Assembly: GCF_020966635.1 (NCBI RefSeq)
Contig: NZ_JAJKFQ010000026.1
Coordinates: forward strand, 287,894 to 351,893
From: Stieleria sp. JC731
GTDB taxonomy: Bacteria; Planctomycetota; Planctomycetia; Pirellulales; Pirellulaceae
DNA: 64,000 nt
Reading direction: 5' to 3'
Below the pieces are notes generated by a model. It did not search any database. It worked only from the letters and a program-made list of their open reading frames with translations, and was not told the DNA's origin. Shown in pieces: positions 54,129-62,109 of this stretch. Each line of letters opens with the position of its first letter. The first letter of the stretch is position 1. Both the position numbers and the translations under genes were made by a program.

Positions 54129-55459
54129 GTGGATTCGACTAAATCACGATTCTTTGTTTCCGGCAGCGTCAACATGACAGCGATCCCAATCAGGAAGATC
54201 AGCGACAACCATGTCACAGCGGACTCCAATTGCATGCCTTCACGTGCTTTCAGCCAGCCCGAAAACAGCAAGACCGGCACGGCCAACATTCGACCGCCAT
54301 TGAAACAAAAACTGGCACCTGTGGCTCGAATGTGCGTCGGAAAGAGTTCGGGAAAATAGATGGCATACCCAGAGTGCATTCCCAAGGTCAGGAAACCGAA
54401 AACCGGCAATAGAAAAAGCATCTGGTTGTAGGTCTGCGGAACGAAGCAGATCACTGGAACGATTAACATTCCGCAGATGTGAAAGAAAACAAAAGTTGGC
54501 TTTCGACCAAATCTGGCAGCCAGGGGGCCGAACGACAGTAACCCCAAACCACCGCCGATCGCTTGTACGATTGCATAAGCGAATTTACTTTTCTCGCTCG
54601 CGATTTGTGCATCGGCTCCATTGCGGATTAGCATTTCGCGGACCAAATCCTGTCCCGCGACGGTGACGGACCAGAATGTTCCTAGCCCGACTGCCGCCAA
54701 TAGCATTCCACGTAGTGCAAGGCTGCCCCATCGAGGGTTCAGCAGCAATTCAGAAAAGCTGCCAGCCTTTTTGTTCATACCGCTGGATTGGCTCGCCTGC
54801 CAACGCTCCGGTTCTTTGACATAAATGCGCACGACAACGATTAACAGAGCCGGCAAGACACCAATCAAATAAGCATAGCGCCAGTGTGATCCGACGAGCA
54901 TTCCGGATAGCCCTGCCAATAACGTTCCCAAGATGCTCGACGCATGAAAGATTCCAGTAGCATGGGCTCGAGCCCGCTTTGGAAAAACCTCTGCGACCAA
55001 ACTTGCGGCGACGGCCCATTCACCACCGATACCGATGGCGACTAGCAGGCGAAGGCTTCCGACGACGTAGATGTCGTTCGCAAAGTATGTCAGTCCCGAG
55101 AACAGCGAGTACATCAGGATCGTTGCGATCATGATTGGACGACGCCCAAACTTATCGGCTAAAGACCCGAATAGTAATCCTCCGATCGTTCCACCAACGA
55201 GGAAGATTGCCAAAAAGTTATCGCCCCATTGCTTGATCTGTGATTCGTCTTGCAGAATCTCTTTCAACATGTCGTTGCGAGTGATGTTGAAGATCTGGCT
55301 CTCGTAGACGTCAAACACCCATCCTGCACACGCAATGACCAGGATCAACCACTGATAGCCGGTGACGCCTTGATACCATGGGCCCTGTGAGTGGTCCAAA
55401 ATTGGCTTGCCAGATGCTGCGTCACTAAAGTCTTCGTTGCTTGAGTCTGTTTCTTGCAT
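54125..55459 (-). CDS. MFS transporter (metabolite:H+ symporter type)
   Basis: A 444-residue carrier with 12 predicted membrane segments. MFS signatures: GSLADKFGRRPIMIATIL between TM2 and TM3, VAIGIGGEWAVAASLVAEVF in TM4-5, and GPLAARFGRKPTFVFF in the second half. The pattern matches metabolite:H+ symporters of the sugar/aromatic-acid type (SHS/AAHS). The N-terminus is hydrophilic (SSNEDFSDAASGK). It lies between the dioxygenase gene (5-base gap) and the TauE/SafE gene (4-base overlap), so it probably imports the substrate of the dioxygenase. Confidence 0.9.
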   Translation of the reverse strand: MQETDSSNEDFSDAASGKPILDHSQGPWYQGVTGYQWLILVIACAGWVFDVYESQIFNITRNDMLKEILQDESQIKQWGDNFLAIFLVGGTIGGLLFGSLADKFGRRPIMIATILMYSLFSGLTYFANDIYVVGSLRLLVAIGIGGEWAVAASLVAEVFPKRARAHATGIFHASSILGTLLAGLSGMLVGSHWRYAYLIGVLPALLIVVVRIYVKEPERWQASQSSGMNKKAGSFSELLLNPRWGSLALRGMLLAAVGLGTFWSVTVAGQDLVREMLIRNGADAQIASEKSKFAYAIVQAIGGGLGLLSFGPLAARFGRKPTFVFFHICGMLIVPVICFVPQTYNQMLFLLPVFGFLTLGMHSGYAIYFPELFPTHIRATGASFCFNGGRMLAVPVLLFSGWLKAREGMQLESAVTWLSLIFLIGIAVMLTLPETKNRDLVEST

Positions 55460-55464
55460 CGCGA

Positions 55465-56481
55465 CTAGACTCCGGCACGACTGAATGACTGCGTTTGCAT
55501 TTCGGCCAACGAAGCGACGACTTTGCGGGTCCCTTCGAAAGGACGGCGAGCGTGCATCGCAACGGTATTATCAAGCAGGACGATGTCACCTTTCTGCCAT
55601 TGATGATCGTAAGCGTAGTGCTCAGCTAGTTCGATCGCGACTGCGACAGCATCACCATCAAGTTTGCTACCGTCGCCGTGGCGTATTGCGTCCGACGGAT
55701 CGTTGCGTTCGTCTTTCCAGCCGCAGTAAGCGGCAATCAACTGATTGAAGAATGTCTTTCGCCCAGGGCCAACTTCCATGACAGCTGGCAACTGTGGCGT
55801 TGTCGCCTTGAGGCATCCGTCTTCCAGCCAGTCAAAGGAATACCCCAGTTCACCGAGTCGTGCTTCAGCCTGTTCCTTTGTTTCGACGCCGAGCGTACTT
55901 TGCCAGCTGCGTCCCATTCCTGAATTTGGGTCGTCGATCCCCGGCATCACGTTGGTGTATTGCAGCCCTACGTCTTCGCATTTTTGAGCAAATGCTGGGC
56001 AGCGTTTTTGCAGTTCGGCGTACAGGACGTCACTTCGGCACAACGGCGTGGCGCCACCTGATTGCGGTGCAATTTCACAGAAGAAAAGAATGTATCGCGG
56101 GTACAGTGGCGTTTGCGCCATCTCATGGTGAAAGAAGATCTTTACGTCAGGTGGCGCCTCATTTGCCGAAAAGACGCGGGGAGTGCGGTTGATCCGAACG
56201 GCATTGGAAAGAGATTTCTTGTACGGAAAGTTCTCGACACCCAATGATTGGATTACCTGATCAAAGTCATCAACTTCCGGTGTTGCAAACCCGCGGAATG
56301 CGATCGCACCATGTTCGGTCGCTTGTTGCAGCAGCACGTCGCGGTTTTGCGATACCCAATCCAGGAACTCAGGTAACTGTAACTTGGAATCCGCGGCCCC
56401 GTAGGCAAACGGAAAGACACTGCCGCCGTCTTGGCGTTGGCCTTCGACTGCGACTTGGACGATGGATGGGTGGGGAGTCAT
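55465..56481 (-). CDS. TauD/TfdA family Fe(II)/2-oxoglutarate-dependent dioxygenase
   Basis: The ATG at 56481 (MTPHPSIVQVAVEGQ) is chosen; an ATG at 56538 is possible, and the longer frame is not family-like. The 338-residue protein has the 2-His-1-carboxylate triad with His118-x-Glu120 (FFHHEMAQTPLYP) and His310 (VAMHARRPF), plus Arg319 that binds 2-oxoglutarate. Glu in place of Asp in HxD is tolerated in some members. The block VMEVGPGRKTFFNQLI resembles the SyrP-like subgroup acting on amino-acid derivatives. With the MFS importer and TauE/SafE exporter downstream, a role in sulfonate oxidation is plausible but inferred. First gene of its operon. Confidence 0.88.
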   Translation of the reverse strand: MTPHPSIVQVAVEGQRQDGGSVFPFAYGAADSKLQLPEFLDWVSQNRDVLLQQATEHGAIAFRGFATPEVDDFDQVIQSLGVENFPYKKSLSNAVRINRTPRVFSANEAPPDVKIFFHHEMAQTPLYPRYILFFCEIAPQSGGATPLCRSDVLYAELQKRCPAFAQKCEDVGLQYTNVMPGIDDPNSGMGRSWQSTLGVETKEQAEARLGELGYSFDWLEDGCLKATTPQLPAVMEVGPGRKTFFNQLIAAYCGWKDERNDPSDAIRHGDGSKLDGDAVAVAIELAEHYAYDHQWQKGDIVLLDNTVAMHARRPFEGTRKVVASLAEMQTQSFSRAGV

Positions 56482-56777
56482 CGATGGATGGATCGCGGAT
56501 TGGAGGAGGGAACGGGGCGAAGTTGATGGAGAATTCATTGACGACGAACAAGTCACCACAATGCGTCGCATCGTTGTCTCAATTCGTGGCGGTAAATCGA
56601 TACTTCGCCAATCGATCAGGGATTGCGACTCTCGATGGCAAGTTATCGGATAACCGGCTCGCAAACAGCTTAACGAAAGTCTGCACCCCCGTGTGTGCCG
56701 ATAGTGTTAGACTATGCCTTCGTCGTCGTCACGGCGGCAGATTTAAAAACGGTGACACTCTCTCCCCAAGAGCCGCG

Positions 56778-58100
56778 ATGTCCAAATCACAAAACCGACG
56801 TGTCTTTATCGCACGGTGTGCGGCGACAGCGACAGCATCAACCCTTGCTTATAACAGCGGTGCTTTCGGCGCCGCGAAAAACGATAGACCGATCCTGGGC
56901 CTTATTGGTGCTGGCTACCAACCGGAGACGAAACGGCGCGGACGCGGCATTGCGATCGGCTTAGCTGCGGCGAAGCTGGGCGACATTTCGATGCTATGCG
57001 AAGTCGACTCGGTCGCTGCCTCATATGCAAACGAAAATGTTTGTGGTGGAAAGGCCAAAATCGTTGACGACTACAAGCGAGTCTTGGATGAACCTTCTAT
57101 CGAAGCAGTTTTGATAGGAACGCCAGATCACTGGCACGCGAAGATCGCAATCGAGGCGATGAAAGCTGGTAAAGATGTTTATTGTGAAAAGCCCGTTGCG
57201 GTAACAATCGAAGAAGGGAAGTGGCTGCGTGATGTCGCAGCCGAAACCGGCAGAGTATTTCAAGTCGGGACTCAACAACGGACCGAATACAACCAACGTT
57301 TTTTGAAGGCGATCGCCATGGTCCGTGGCGGCCGACTTGGCAAGATCGACAACATACGGATCGGCCTAAACGAAGGCTGGAAAGGTGGCCCGTTTGAATC
57401 GGCCGCCGCGCCGCCGTCACTGAATTGGGAACGATGGCTCGGACCGGCACCAATGACTGAATACATCCCACAACGTACGCATCGAACTTTCCGTTGGTGG
57501 TTCGAATACGCTGGTGGCCAGCTTTGCGATTGGGGAGCGCACCATGTGGATATTGCACAGTGGGCGATCGGGCAGCACCACAGTGGCCCAACGACGATTG
57601 AAACCAGCGCCGAATTGAACCAGCCGTACTCCGATGGGATGCCGACGCGCAAAGACAGCTACAATACGCCGGTTAAATTCACGGCAAAATGCGGTTTCGA
57701 CAACGACATTACGATGCTGATCGATTCGTCACGCAACGGTATCACATTCGAGGGGAGCCGCGGTCGGATCTTTGTCAATCGCGGAACTCTGGAAGGTAAG
57801 CCTGTCGATGAACTTGCCGATAACCCGTTGCCGGCAAACGCGATTGAAGATGTTTATGGCAGTACACCGGCCAGTTCGCATATGCAGAACTTTGTCGACT
57901 GCTTGCGTTCACGCAAACAGCCGATTTCCGATATAGCGTCTCATCATCGGACACTGACGACCTGCCACCTTGCAAACATTTCAATTCGCGTCGGCAGGTC
58001 ACTACGCTGGGATCCAAAAGCAGAACAGATTGTCGGCGATGATGTCGCAAATGCACTTCTTTCGCGAGAGTATCGCCATGGATACGAAATACAGCGTTGA
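56778..58100 (+). CDS. Gfo/Idh/MocA family oxidoreductase, TAT-exported
   Basis: The frame is open from 56244, across the divergent dioxygenase start, but the ATG at 56778 gives a normal TAT signal (QNRRVFIARCAATATASTLA). The 440-residue protein has ILGLIGAGYQ, VLIGTPDHWHAKIAIEAMKA, YCEKPVAVTIEE, and C-terminal RWWFEYAGGQLCDWGAHHVD, the DWGxHxxD motif typical of exported planctomycete members. It would oxidise or rearrange a sugar in the periplasm. Two more sugar-enzyme genes follow on the same strand. Confidence 0.9.
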   Translation: MSKSQNRRVFIARCAATATASTLAYNSGAFGAAKNDRPILGLIGAGYQPETKRRGRGIAIGLAAAKLGDISMLCEVDSVAASYANENVCGGKAKIVDDYKRVLDEPSIEAVLIGTPDHWHAKIAIEAMKAGKDVYCEKPVAVTIEEGKWLRDVAAETGRVFQVGTQQRTEYNQRFLKAIAMVRGGRLGKIDNIRIGLNEGWKGGPFESAAAPPSLNWERWLGPAPMTEYIPQRTHRTFRWWFEYAGGQLCDWGAHHVDIAQWAIGQHHSGPTTIETSAELNQPYSDGMPTRKDSYNTPVKFTAKCGFDNDITMLIDSSRNGITFEGSRGRIFVNRGTLEGKPVDELADNPLPANAIEDVYGSTPASSHMQNFVDCLRSRKQPISDIASHHRTLTTCHLANISIRVGRSLRWDPKAEQIVGDDVANALLSREYRHGYEIQR

Positions 58101-58246
58101 CCGTCATTGCGATAACGTGAACGCGACAATCTGACCAATGGTGTTTGGGGCAGCGTTCTAGCGGTAACGTTGCAAATCCGAAGACAGCAATTCAATCAGC
58201 GGCAACGCGAATTGTGCGACAACTACACATAACGATTTTTTAAGCG

Positions 58247-59284
58247 ATGGAAAAGGTTCGATACGGTTTGGTTGGGTTTGGCGCATGGGGACAGCATCAT
58301 GCCGACGCAATTGCAAAAGCTCCCAATGCGGAATTGATTGGCATCGCGGCTGCAAGTGAAAAGACAGCTGAAGCAGCAAGGTCGGCGTACCCAGACGCAT
58401 TTGTAACGACCGATTTTCATCAACTGATTGGGAGGGATGACATCGAAGTTGTTGATGTCGTTGTTCCGAGTCACCTTCACCACGATGTCACCACTGCGGT
58501 GCTAGGCAGTGGCAAGCACTGTTTGCTTGAAAAGCCAATGGGCATTAACCTGCAAGAGTGCAACGATATGATCGAAGCGTCCCAAGCCGCGAATAAGCTG
58601 CTGTGTGTGGGGCACGAACTTCGTTTGTCGTCGATGTGGGGTAAGGCAAAGGAACTGGTTGACGAAGGTTTCATTGGCAAACCCCAGTACTGCCTGGTCG
58701 AACTGTCGAGGAATCCTTATCGACTCGGATCAGACGGCTGGCGATACGATATCAATCGTGTCGGAAATTGGATCTTGGAAGAGCCGATTCATTTTTTCGA
58801 TCTCGCGCGATGGTACCTGGAATCCGCTGGTAACCCAACGACCATCTATGCGACGGCCAACAGTCGCGATGAGAGTCGTCCTGAACTGCAAGACAACTTC
58901 AGTGCAATCATGCATTTTGACGGTAAGGCGTACGCGGTTGTTTCGCAAACCTTGAGCGCTTTTGAGCATCACCAAACGATAAAAATCACCGGCAGCCGCG
59001 GCGCACTTTGGGCATCTTGGAGCGGCGCCATGGATCGCACACGGCATCCGTCATATCGTTTACGCGCTTTTGATGGCGAACAGATCACGGACATTCCGAT
59101 TGAAAAGCCCACCGGTGAACTGTTTGAACTCGAAGACCAAATCATTCGTGTTGCAGACGCAGTGCGTGATGGAAAACCACTTCACTGCACAGCCGAAGAC
59201 GGATGCTGGTCGGTTGCAATGTGTCTAGCTGCGACGGAGTCCGTTCAATCCGGGCGTCCACATCCAATTGTCACTCGAGCTTGA
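58247..59284 (+). CDS. Gfo/Idh/MocA family oxidoreductase, cytoplasmic
   Basis: A 345-residue protein without signal peptide; length is the family standard. Rossmann motif LVGFGAWGQHHADAIAKAP, DVVVPSHLHHDVTTAVLGSG, the catalytic-lysine motif LLEKPMGINLQ and GNWILEEPIHFFDLARWYLE are visible. It resembles inositol 2-dehydrogenase-like and UDP-sugar dehydrogenase-like members. Its stop codon overlaps the start of the PfkB kinase gene (TTGA), so the two are coupled. A common pathway of an imported cyclitol or sugar is likely. Confidence 0.92.
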   Translation: MEKVRYGLVGFGAWGQHHADAIAKAPNAELIGIAAASEKTAEAARSAYPDAFVTTDFHQLIGRDDIEVVDVVVPSHLHHDVTTAVLGSGKHCLLEKPMGINLQECNDMIEASQAANKLLCVGHELRLSSMWGKAKELVDEGFIGKPQYCLVELSRNPYRLGSDGWRYDINRVGNWILEEPIHFFDLARWYLESAGNPTTIYATANSRDESRPELQDNFSAIMHFDGKAYAVVSQTLSAFEHHQTIKITGSRGALWASWSGAMDRTRHPSYRLRAFDGEQITDIPIEKPTGELFELEDQIIRVADAVRDGKPLHCTAEDGCWSVAMCLAATESVQSGRPHPIVTRA

Positions 59285-60216
59285 GTTTGAATCGATTGCC
59301 AAAGAAACGTTTCGATCTTGTTGGCATTGGCGTTTCGGTTTGGGACCGAATCTGTTTGGTGGCATCGCTACCTGCTCGCGGTTCCGTGGTCAGAGCACAG
59401 CGAGTCGTCGAAGGTATCGGTGGGGGAGTAACCGTTGCCGTCGCGATGGCCTCGAGGTTAGGCAGTCGAACCGCGATGATTGATCATCTCGGAGACGATT
59501 TTGCAGGACAACAGATCCTGCAGCGTCTCCGTGACGAAGGCGTTGATGTTGATGGAACGGAAATCCTGCATTCTGGTACGTCATCTGTCGCTTCGATTTG
59601 GTCAGAGATTGAGAGCGCCGAACGCACCATCGTTTTTTCACCGGGTACCGCTAGCGATCAATTTTCGGTGCCTTCAGACTTAGCTGACTACGTATCAAAT
59701 GCCAAGCTTCTGCATCTAAATGGTCGCCACTTGCAGGTGTGTAACAAAGCGATCGAACTGGCCAAGCAAACTGGAACACTGGTTTCGTTCGATGGTGGTG
59801 CTTTTCGCTATCGCGATGAAGTGATACCACTGATGCGGGCTGCGGACCTTGTGATCGTGGCAAGACAATTCGCTGAATGTCATGCCGAAGCCAACGGATG
59901 CTCAATCGCGGCGGACATGACCGGGCTTGAACTAGCGGAAAGTCTTCAATGTGAACTGAAGTGCCGTCTTGTCGGTGTGACCAGCGGTGCTGGGGGAAGC
60001 TACTTCGTTACCCAGGACGGCCACAGTCATTTTCAACCGGCTATGGATGCAGAAAAAGCTATCGACACAACAGGTTGTGGTGACACGTTTCACGGTGCGT
60101 TTCTGCACCGATACCTGAGCAGCGAAGCCGTGGCAGAAAGCGCGGCGTTTGCCGCGTTCGTGGCCGGTAAGAATGCCCAAGACGTTGGCGGTCTGGTCTA
60201 CCGTCCAGAAAGCTAG
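59281..60216 (+). CDS. PfkB family carbohydrate kinase
   Basis: The TTG at 59281 overlaps the previous stop codon by TTGA; the frame upstream belongs to the oxidoreductase. A second TTG at 59287 is possible. The 311-residue protein has the ribokinase fold: FDLVGIGVSVWDR, IGGGVTVAVAMASRLG, RTAMIDHLGDDFAGQQILQR, and the anion-hole signature DTTGCGDTFHGAFLHRYL with the catalytic Asp. It phosphorylates a sugar, sugar acid or nucleoside with ATP. The coupled dehydrogenase suggests a keto-sugar or keto-acid substrate, such as KDG-type compounds. Confidence 0.9.
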   Translation: MSLNRLPKKRFDLVGIGVSVWDRICLVASLPARGSVVRAQRVVEGIGGGVTVAVAMASRLGSRTAMIDHLGDDFAGQQILQRLRDEGVDVDGTEILHSGTSSVASIWSEIESAERTIVFSPGTASDQFSVPSDLADYVSNAKLLHLNGRHLQVCNKAIELAKQTGTLVSFDGGAFRYRDEVIPLMRAADLVIVARQFAECHAEANGCSIAADMTGLELAESLQCELKCRLVGVTSGAGGSYFVTQDGHSHFQPAMDAEKAIDTTGCGDTFHGAFLHRYLSSEAVAESAAFAAFVAGKNAQDVGGLVYRPES

Positions 60217-60265
60217 TGCTTCGTTCGATATGAACATACGGGTTCAGGTCATCAGCCGACGCGCG

Positions 60266-60299
60266 TTAGCCCCGGTTATTGCACTGGAACCGTGGCTAA
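60266..60299. repeat. Planctomycete-type interspersed hairpin (TTAGCCCCGGTT)
   Basis: Arms 60266-60277 and 60288-60299 pair at 11 of 12 positions. The preceding ATCAGCCGACGCGCG resembles the ATCAGCCGCAACGCG start of the repeat array at 19.3 kb, suggesting related repeat families. It lies 50 bases after the PfkB stop codon and could serve as its 3' end. Confidence 0.65.
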
Positions 60300-60400
60300 T
60301 CCTAAAATCGCGTTGGGACGAAGCACTAGAAGGTCAGATACTTTTACGCCATCTCGCGTGGTCTTAGCCTGACAGCTGCTTATCGAAACACACCTTCAGA

Positions 60401-60470
60401 CTGTGAATTCAAGACTGTGAATTCAAGACGGTGAATTCAAGACGGTGAATTCAAGACGGTGAATTTCAGA
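60401..60470. repeat. Five tandem copies of a 14-bp repeat
   Basis: CTGTGAATTCAAGA occurs twice, CGGTGAATTCAAGA twice and CGGTGAATTTCAGA once, without gaps. Degenerate units seem to continue on both sides (CACCTTCAGA and CAGCGAATGTAGAGA). The unit contains an EcoRI-like GAATTC palindrome. Non-coding. Confidence 0.9.
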
Positions 60471-60503
60471 CAGCGAATGTAGAGATCTGGTGAATGTGGG
60501 CGA

Positions 60504-60830
60504 CTACCAACCCATCACCATGTTGGATTCAATTACCTTTCGAGCCTGTTCCAAGTCGCTACCGGTTTCCATTCGATACAAGCGGATAGCGTTGACCTTA
60601 TCGCCCGCGGAACGGTTCAGGCATTCCCTCGCGACCAAGCATGGATCGAGAGTGGTGTTTGTTAGTCCCAGCGCACCTTTGCTGATCACCCAGGTATCGC
60701 GTGGGCGTTTGGTCAATCGAACAACCGCATCATTGGGATATGCGTCAAAGACCACGTCTCGTGCCGCTTGTTCGTCTTCGGCCCAAGTAATGATGATGTG
60801 CGAACTGGTTTCGATTTCGAACAGAGGCAT
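60504..60830 (-). CDS. Small protein with L7/L12-like C-terminal helix pair
   Basis: A 108-residue protein. The N-terminal half has a beta-rich pattern (FEIETSSHIIITWAEDEQAA). The C-terminus reads KVNAIRLYRMETGSDLEQAR, close to the KI-x-AIK-x-[VY]RE-x-TGL-x-L-x-EAK motif of ribosomal protein bL12 and of unrelated proteins that borrowed this module. Length and composition are gene-like. A ribosome- or factor-binding role is inference. It stands alone on the minus strand. Confidence 0.75.
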   Translation of the reverse strand: MPLFEIETSSHIIITWAEDEQAARDVVFDAYPNDAVVRLTKRPRDTWVISKGALGLTNTTLDPCLVARECLNRSAGDKVNAIRLYRMETGSDLEQARKVIESNMVMGW

Positions 60831-61364
60831 CGGATCACCTGCTGACTACTGGCAAGAATACGAAGGGATGCGGACACAGTTTTGGGAACAGAGCAACGAC
60901 ACCACACCAAGCACTTTAATCAGTCACAACTGACCAAGCGTGTTTGAAAGGCATGTTTTATGTACGTACCTAGTCGTGTTATCGGTTCACATTCGTGCCT
61001 TTCAGGCACAAAAAACCGAATGCGACGGCGGATCCCGCAACAATCCCCCAGTGAGTCGTATTCATTTGGCTAGCGTAGGAAGTCAGTTCGTTGCTAACGT
61101 CCCGGAACAGCGAACTTACAGATGCTACCAGCAGAGGGAGGCCAGACATTGGATGGTCAAATGGTTGGAGACGATGGCGTTCATCAGCGAAAGAATTTCT
61201 TGCGACAAAATGTAGGTTTGAAATTGAACCTCTCGAATCGAAATGCTGTCTTTCCCGGGGTTTCCCACTTCGTGTCCAATGAACGTGATCGACAAATCTC
61301 GCACAGCCGAAAAAATCTGTCGGGGAACATTCAAGAAACATTTACAATACGCCGAAGCTTGGTC
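60831..61364. other. Mostly gene-free stretch upstream of the tRNA-Asp genes
   Basis: Apart from one doubtful small ORF on the minus strand, no gene, hairpin array or RNA signature was recognised before the tRNA promoter at 61365. It appears to contain the promoter of the small L12-like protein gene. Confidence 0.4.
60979..61149 (-). CDS. Possible small membrane protein (56 residues)
   Basis: The frame is open from 61341, but only the part from the ATG at 61149 looks like a protein: MSGLPLLVASVSSLFRDVSN, then a membrane-like segment WGIVAGSAVAFGFLCLKG. One transmembrane helix is likely. No family recognised and no ribosome-binding site stands out. It could be chance. Confidence 0.3.
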   Translation of the reverse strand: MSGLPLLVASVSSLFRDVSNELTSYASQMNTTHWGIVAGSAVAFGFLCLKGTNVNR

Positions 61365-61392
61365 TTGCAGCGGTATTCGTCAGCGATATAAT
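61365..61392 (+). promoter_or_regulatory. Promoter of the first tRNA-Asp gene
   Basis: TTGCAG (61365-61370) and a perfect TATAAT (61387-61392) are 16 bases apart, 46 bases upstream of the tRNA. It is the best match to the sigma-70 consensus in this window. Confidence 0.75.
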
Positions 61393-61438
61393 CCCGCACC
61401 TACGAAGTTGAGAGCGGCATCTGTCCACCTCACACTTC

Positions 61439-61512
61439 GGCGCGGTAGCTCAATTGGTTAGAGCCCCGGACTGTCGATCCGGAGGTTGCGGGTTCGAGTC
61501 CCGTCCGCGTCG
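61439..61512 (+). tRNA. tRNA-Asp (anticodon GTC)
   Basis: A 74-nt cloverleaf: acceptor stem GGCGCGG/CCGCGTC with one G-U pair, anticodon arm CCGGA-CTGTCGA-TCCGG with anticodon GTC, T arm GCGGG-TTCGAGT-CCCGT, discriminator G73 as required for Asp identity. CCA is not encoded. A promoter precedes and a terminator follows. Confidence 0.96.
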
Positions 61513-61522
61513 CTGGCTGATT

Positions 61523-61552
61523 AAAGCCCCAAACAAACTCTCGGGGCTTTTT
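61523..61552 (+). terminator. Rho-independent terminator of the first tRNA-Asp gene
   Basis: Stem AAAGCCCC-(loop)-GGGGCTTT followed by further T residues, 11 bases after the tRNA. Confidence 0.88.
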
Positions 61553-61667
61553 TATTGCGCAGCTTTGCAGCGCAGGGTGTGATCACCCGAGGCGACTCAG
61601 TTTGCTGCGTAGCCTGAAAGAAACACAACTGAATACAAAGTTGAATCTGGAATCGGATTCATACTTT

Positions 61668-61741
61668 GGCGCGGTAGCTCAATTGGTTAGAGCCCCGGAC
61701 TGTCGATCCGGAGGTTGCGGGTTCGAGTCCCGTCCGCGTCG
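61668..61741 (+). tRNA. tRNA-Asp (anticodon GTC), second identical copy
   Basis: Identical over all 74 bases to the copy 229 bases upstream. The 40 bases before it (TACAAAGTTGAATCTGG...) are a diverged copy of those before the first gene, which indicates tandem duplication. It has its own terminator. No separate strong promoter was found, so it may rely on read-through past the first terminator. Confidence 0.96.
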
Positions 61742-61745
61742 CTCA

Positions 61746-61776
61746 AAAAGCCTTGGAATCTCCAAGGCTTTTTTTG
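61746..61776 (+). terminator. Rho-independent terminator of the second tRNA-Asp gene
   Basis: An 11-bp stem AAAGCCTTGGA/TCCAAGGCTTT around a short loop, followed by T residues. Confidence 0.9.
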
Positions 61777-61826
61777 TGCGCACATTCAACGCAGCGGCTA
61801 GAAGAGCGATGGTTATCCAACGTTGT

Positions 61827-61970
61827 CCGTCGCTCCGTGAAGGTAGCGTTCGGTTCTCCTTGGTTTGCAAGTGTCGCTCATCTGTCCGAAGCGATAGCCT
61901 TCCTTTCCCGTTGGTTTGCGAGTGTGGCCCGTCACTTCTTGGCGGTAGCGCTCTTTTCCACTGGTTTGAC
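61827..61970. repeat. Three degenerate copies of a roughly 50-bp repeat
   Basis: Units near 61827, 61877 and 61928 share the pattern GTAGCG-[TC]-T...TCC-TTGGTTTGC-GAGTGTCG with many substitutions; the TTGGTTTG anchor recurs at 61860, 61911 and 61961 (spacing 51 and 50). Non-coding, between the tRNA genes and the TPR gene. Confidence 0.55.
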
Positions 61971-62022
61971 GCATCAAGGTTCCAATTCGCTCGACTACTG
62001 GCAACCACCGCTTCTTGAAGGC

Positions 62023-62069
62023 ATAAAAAAAACGCCGGAGTTCGAATCGCTTCGATGACTCCGGCGTCC
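62023..62069 (-). terminator. Rho-independent terminator of the large TPR protein gene
   Basis: On the minus strand GGACGCCGGAGTC and the facing ACTCCGGCGTT form a stem with a 16-nt interior, followed by a run of T residues (A run at 62025-62032 of the plus strand). It lies about 40 bases after the stop codon. Confidence 0.85.
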
Positions 62070-62109
62070 TTTACATACGCAGGTTTGTGCCAATTGGCAT
62101 GATGAAGTC

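Noticed and set aside
56244..56777. N-terminal extension of the exported oxidoreductase by 178 codons
   Set aside because: It would overlap the start of the divergent dioxygenase gene and bury the TAT signal inside the protein.
61150..61341. N-terminal part of a 120-codon minus-strand ORF
   Set aside because: The sequence is not protein-like and a better start lies at 61149; even the remaining small ORF is doubtful.
61679..62008. Minus-strand ORF across the second tRNA gene
   Set aside because: It is the well-known spurious translation of a tRNA gene in antisense (phrase RGRDSNPQPPDRQSGALT), repeatedly misannotated in databases.
61602..62018. Plus-strand ORF across the second tRNA and the degenerate repeats
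   Set aside because: It reads through a structural RNA gene and the terminator; its apparent repeats are those of the DNA.
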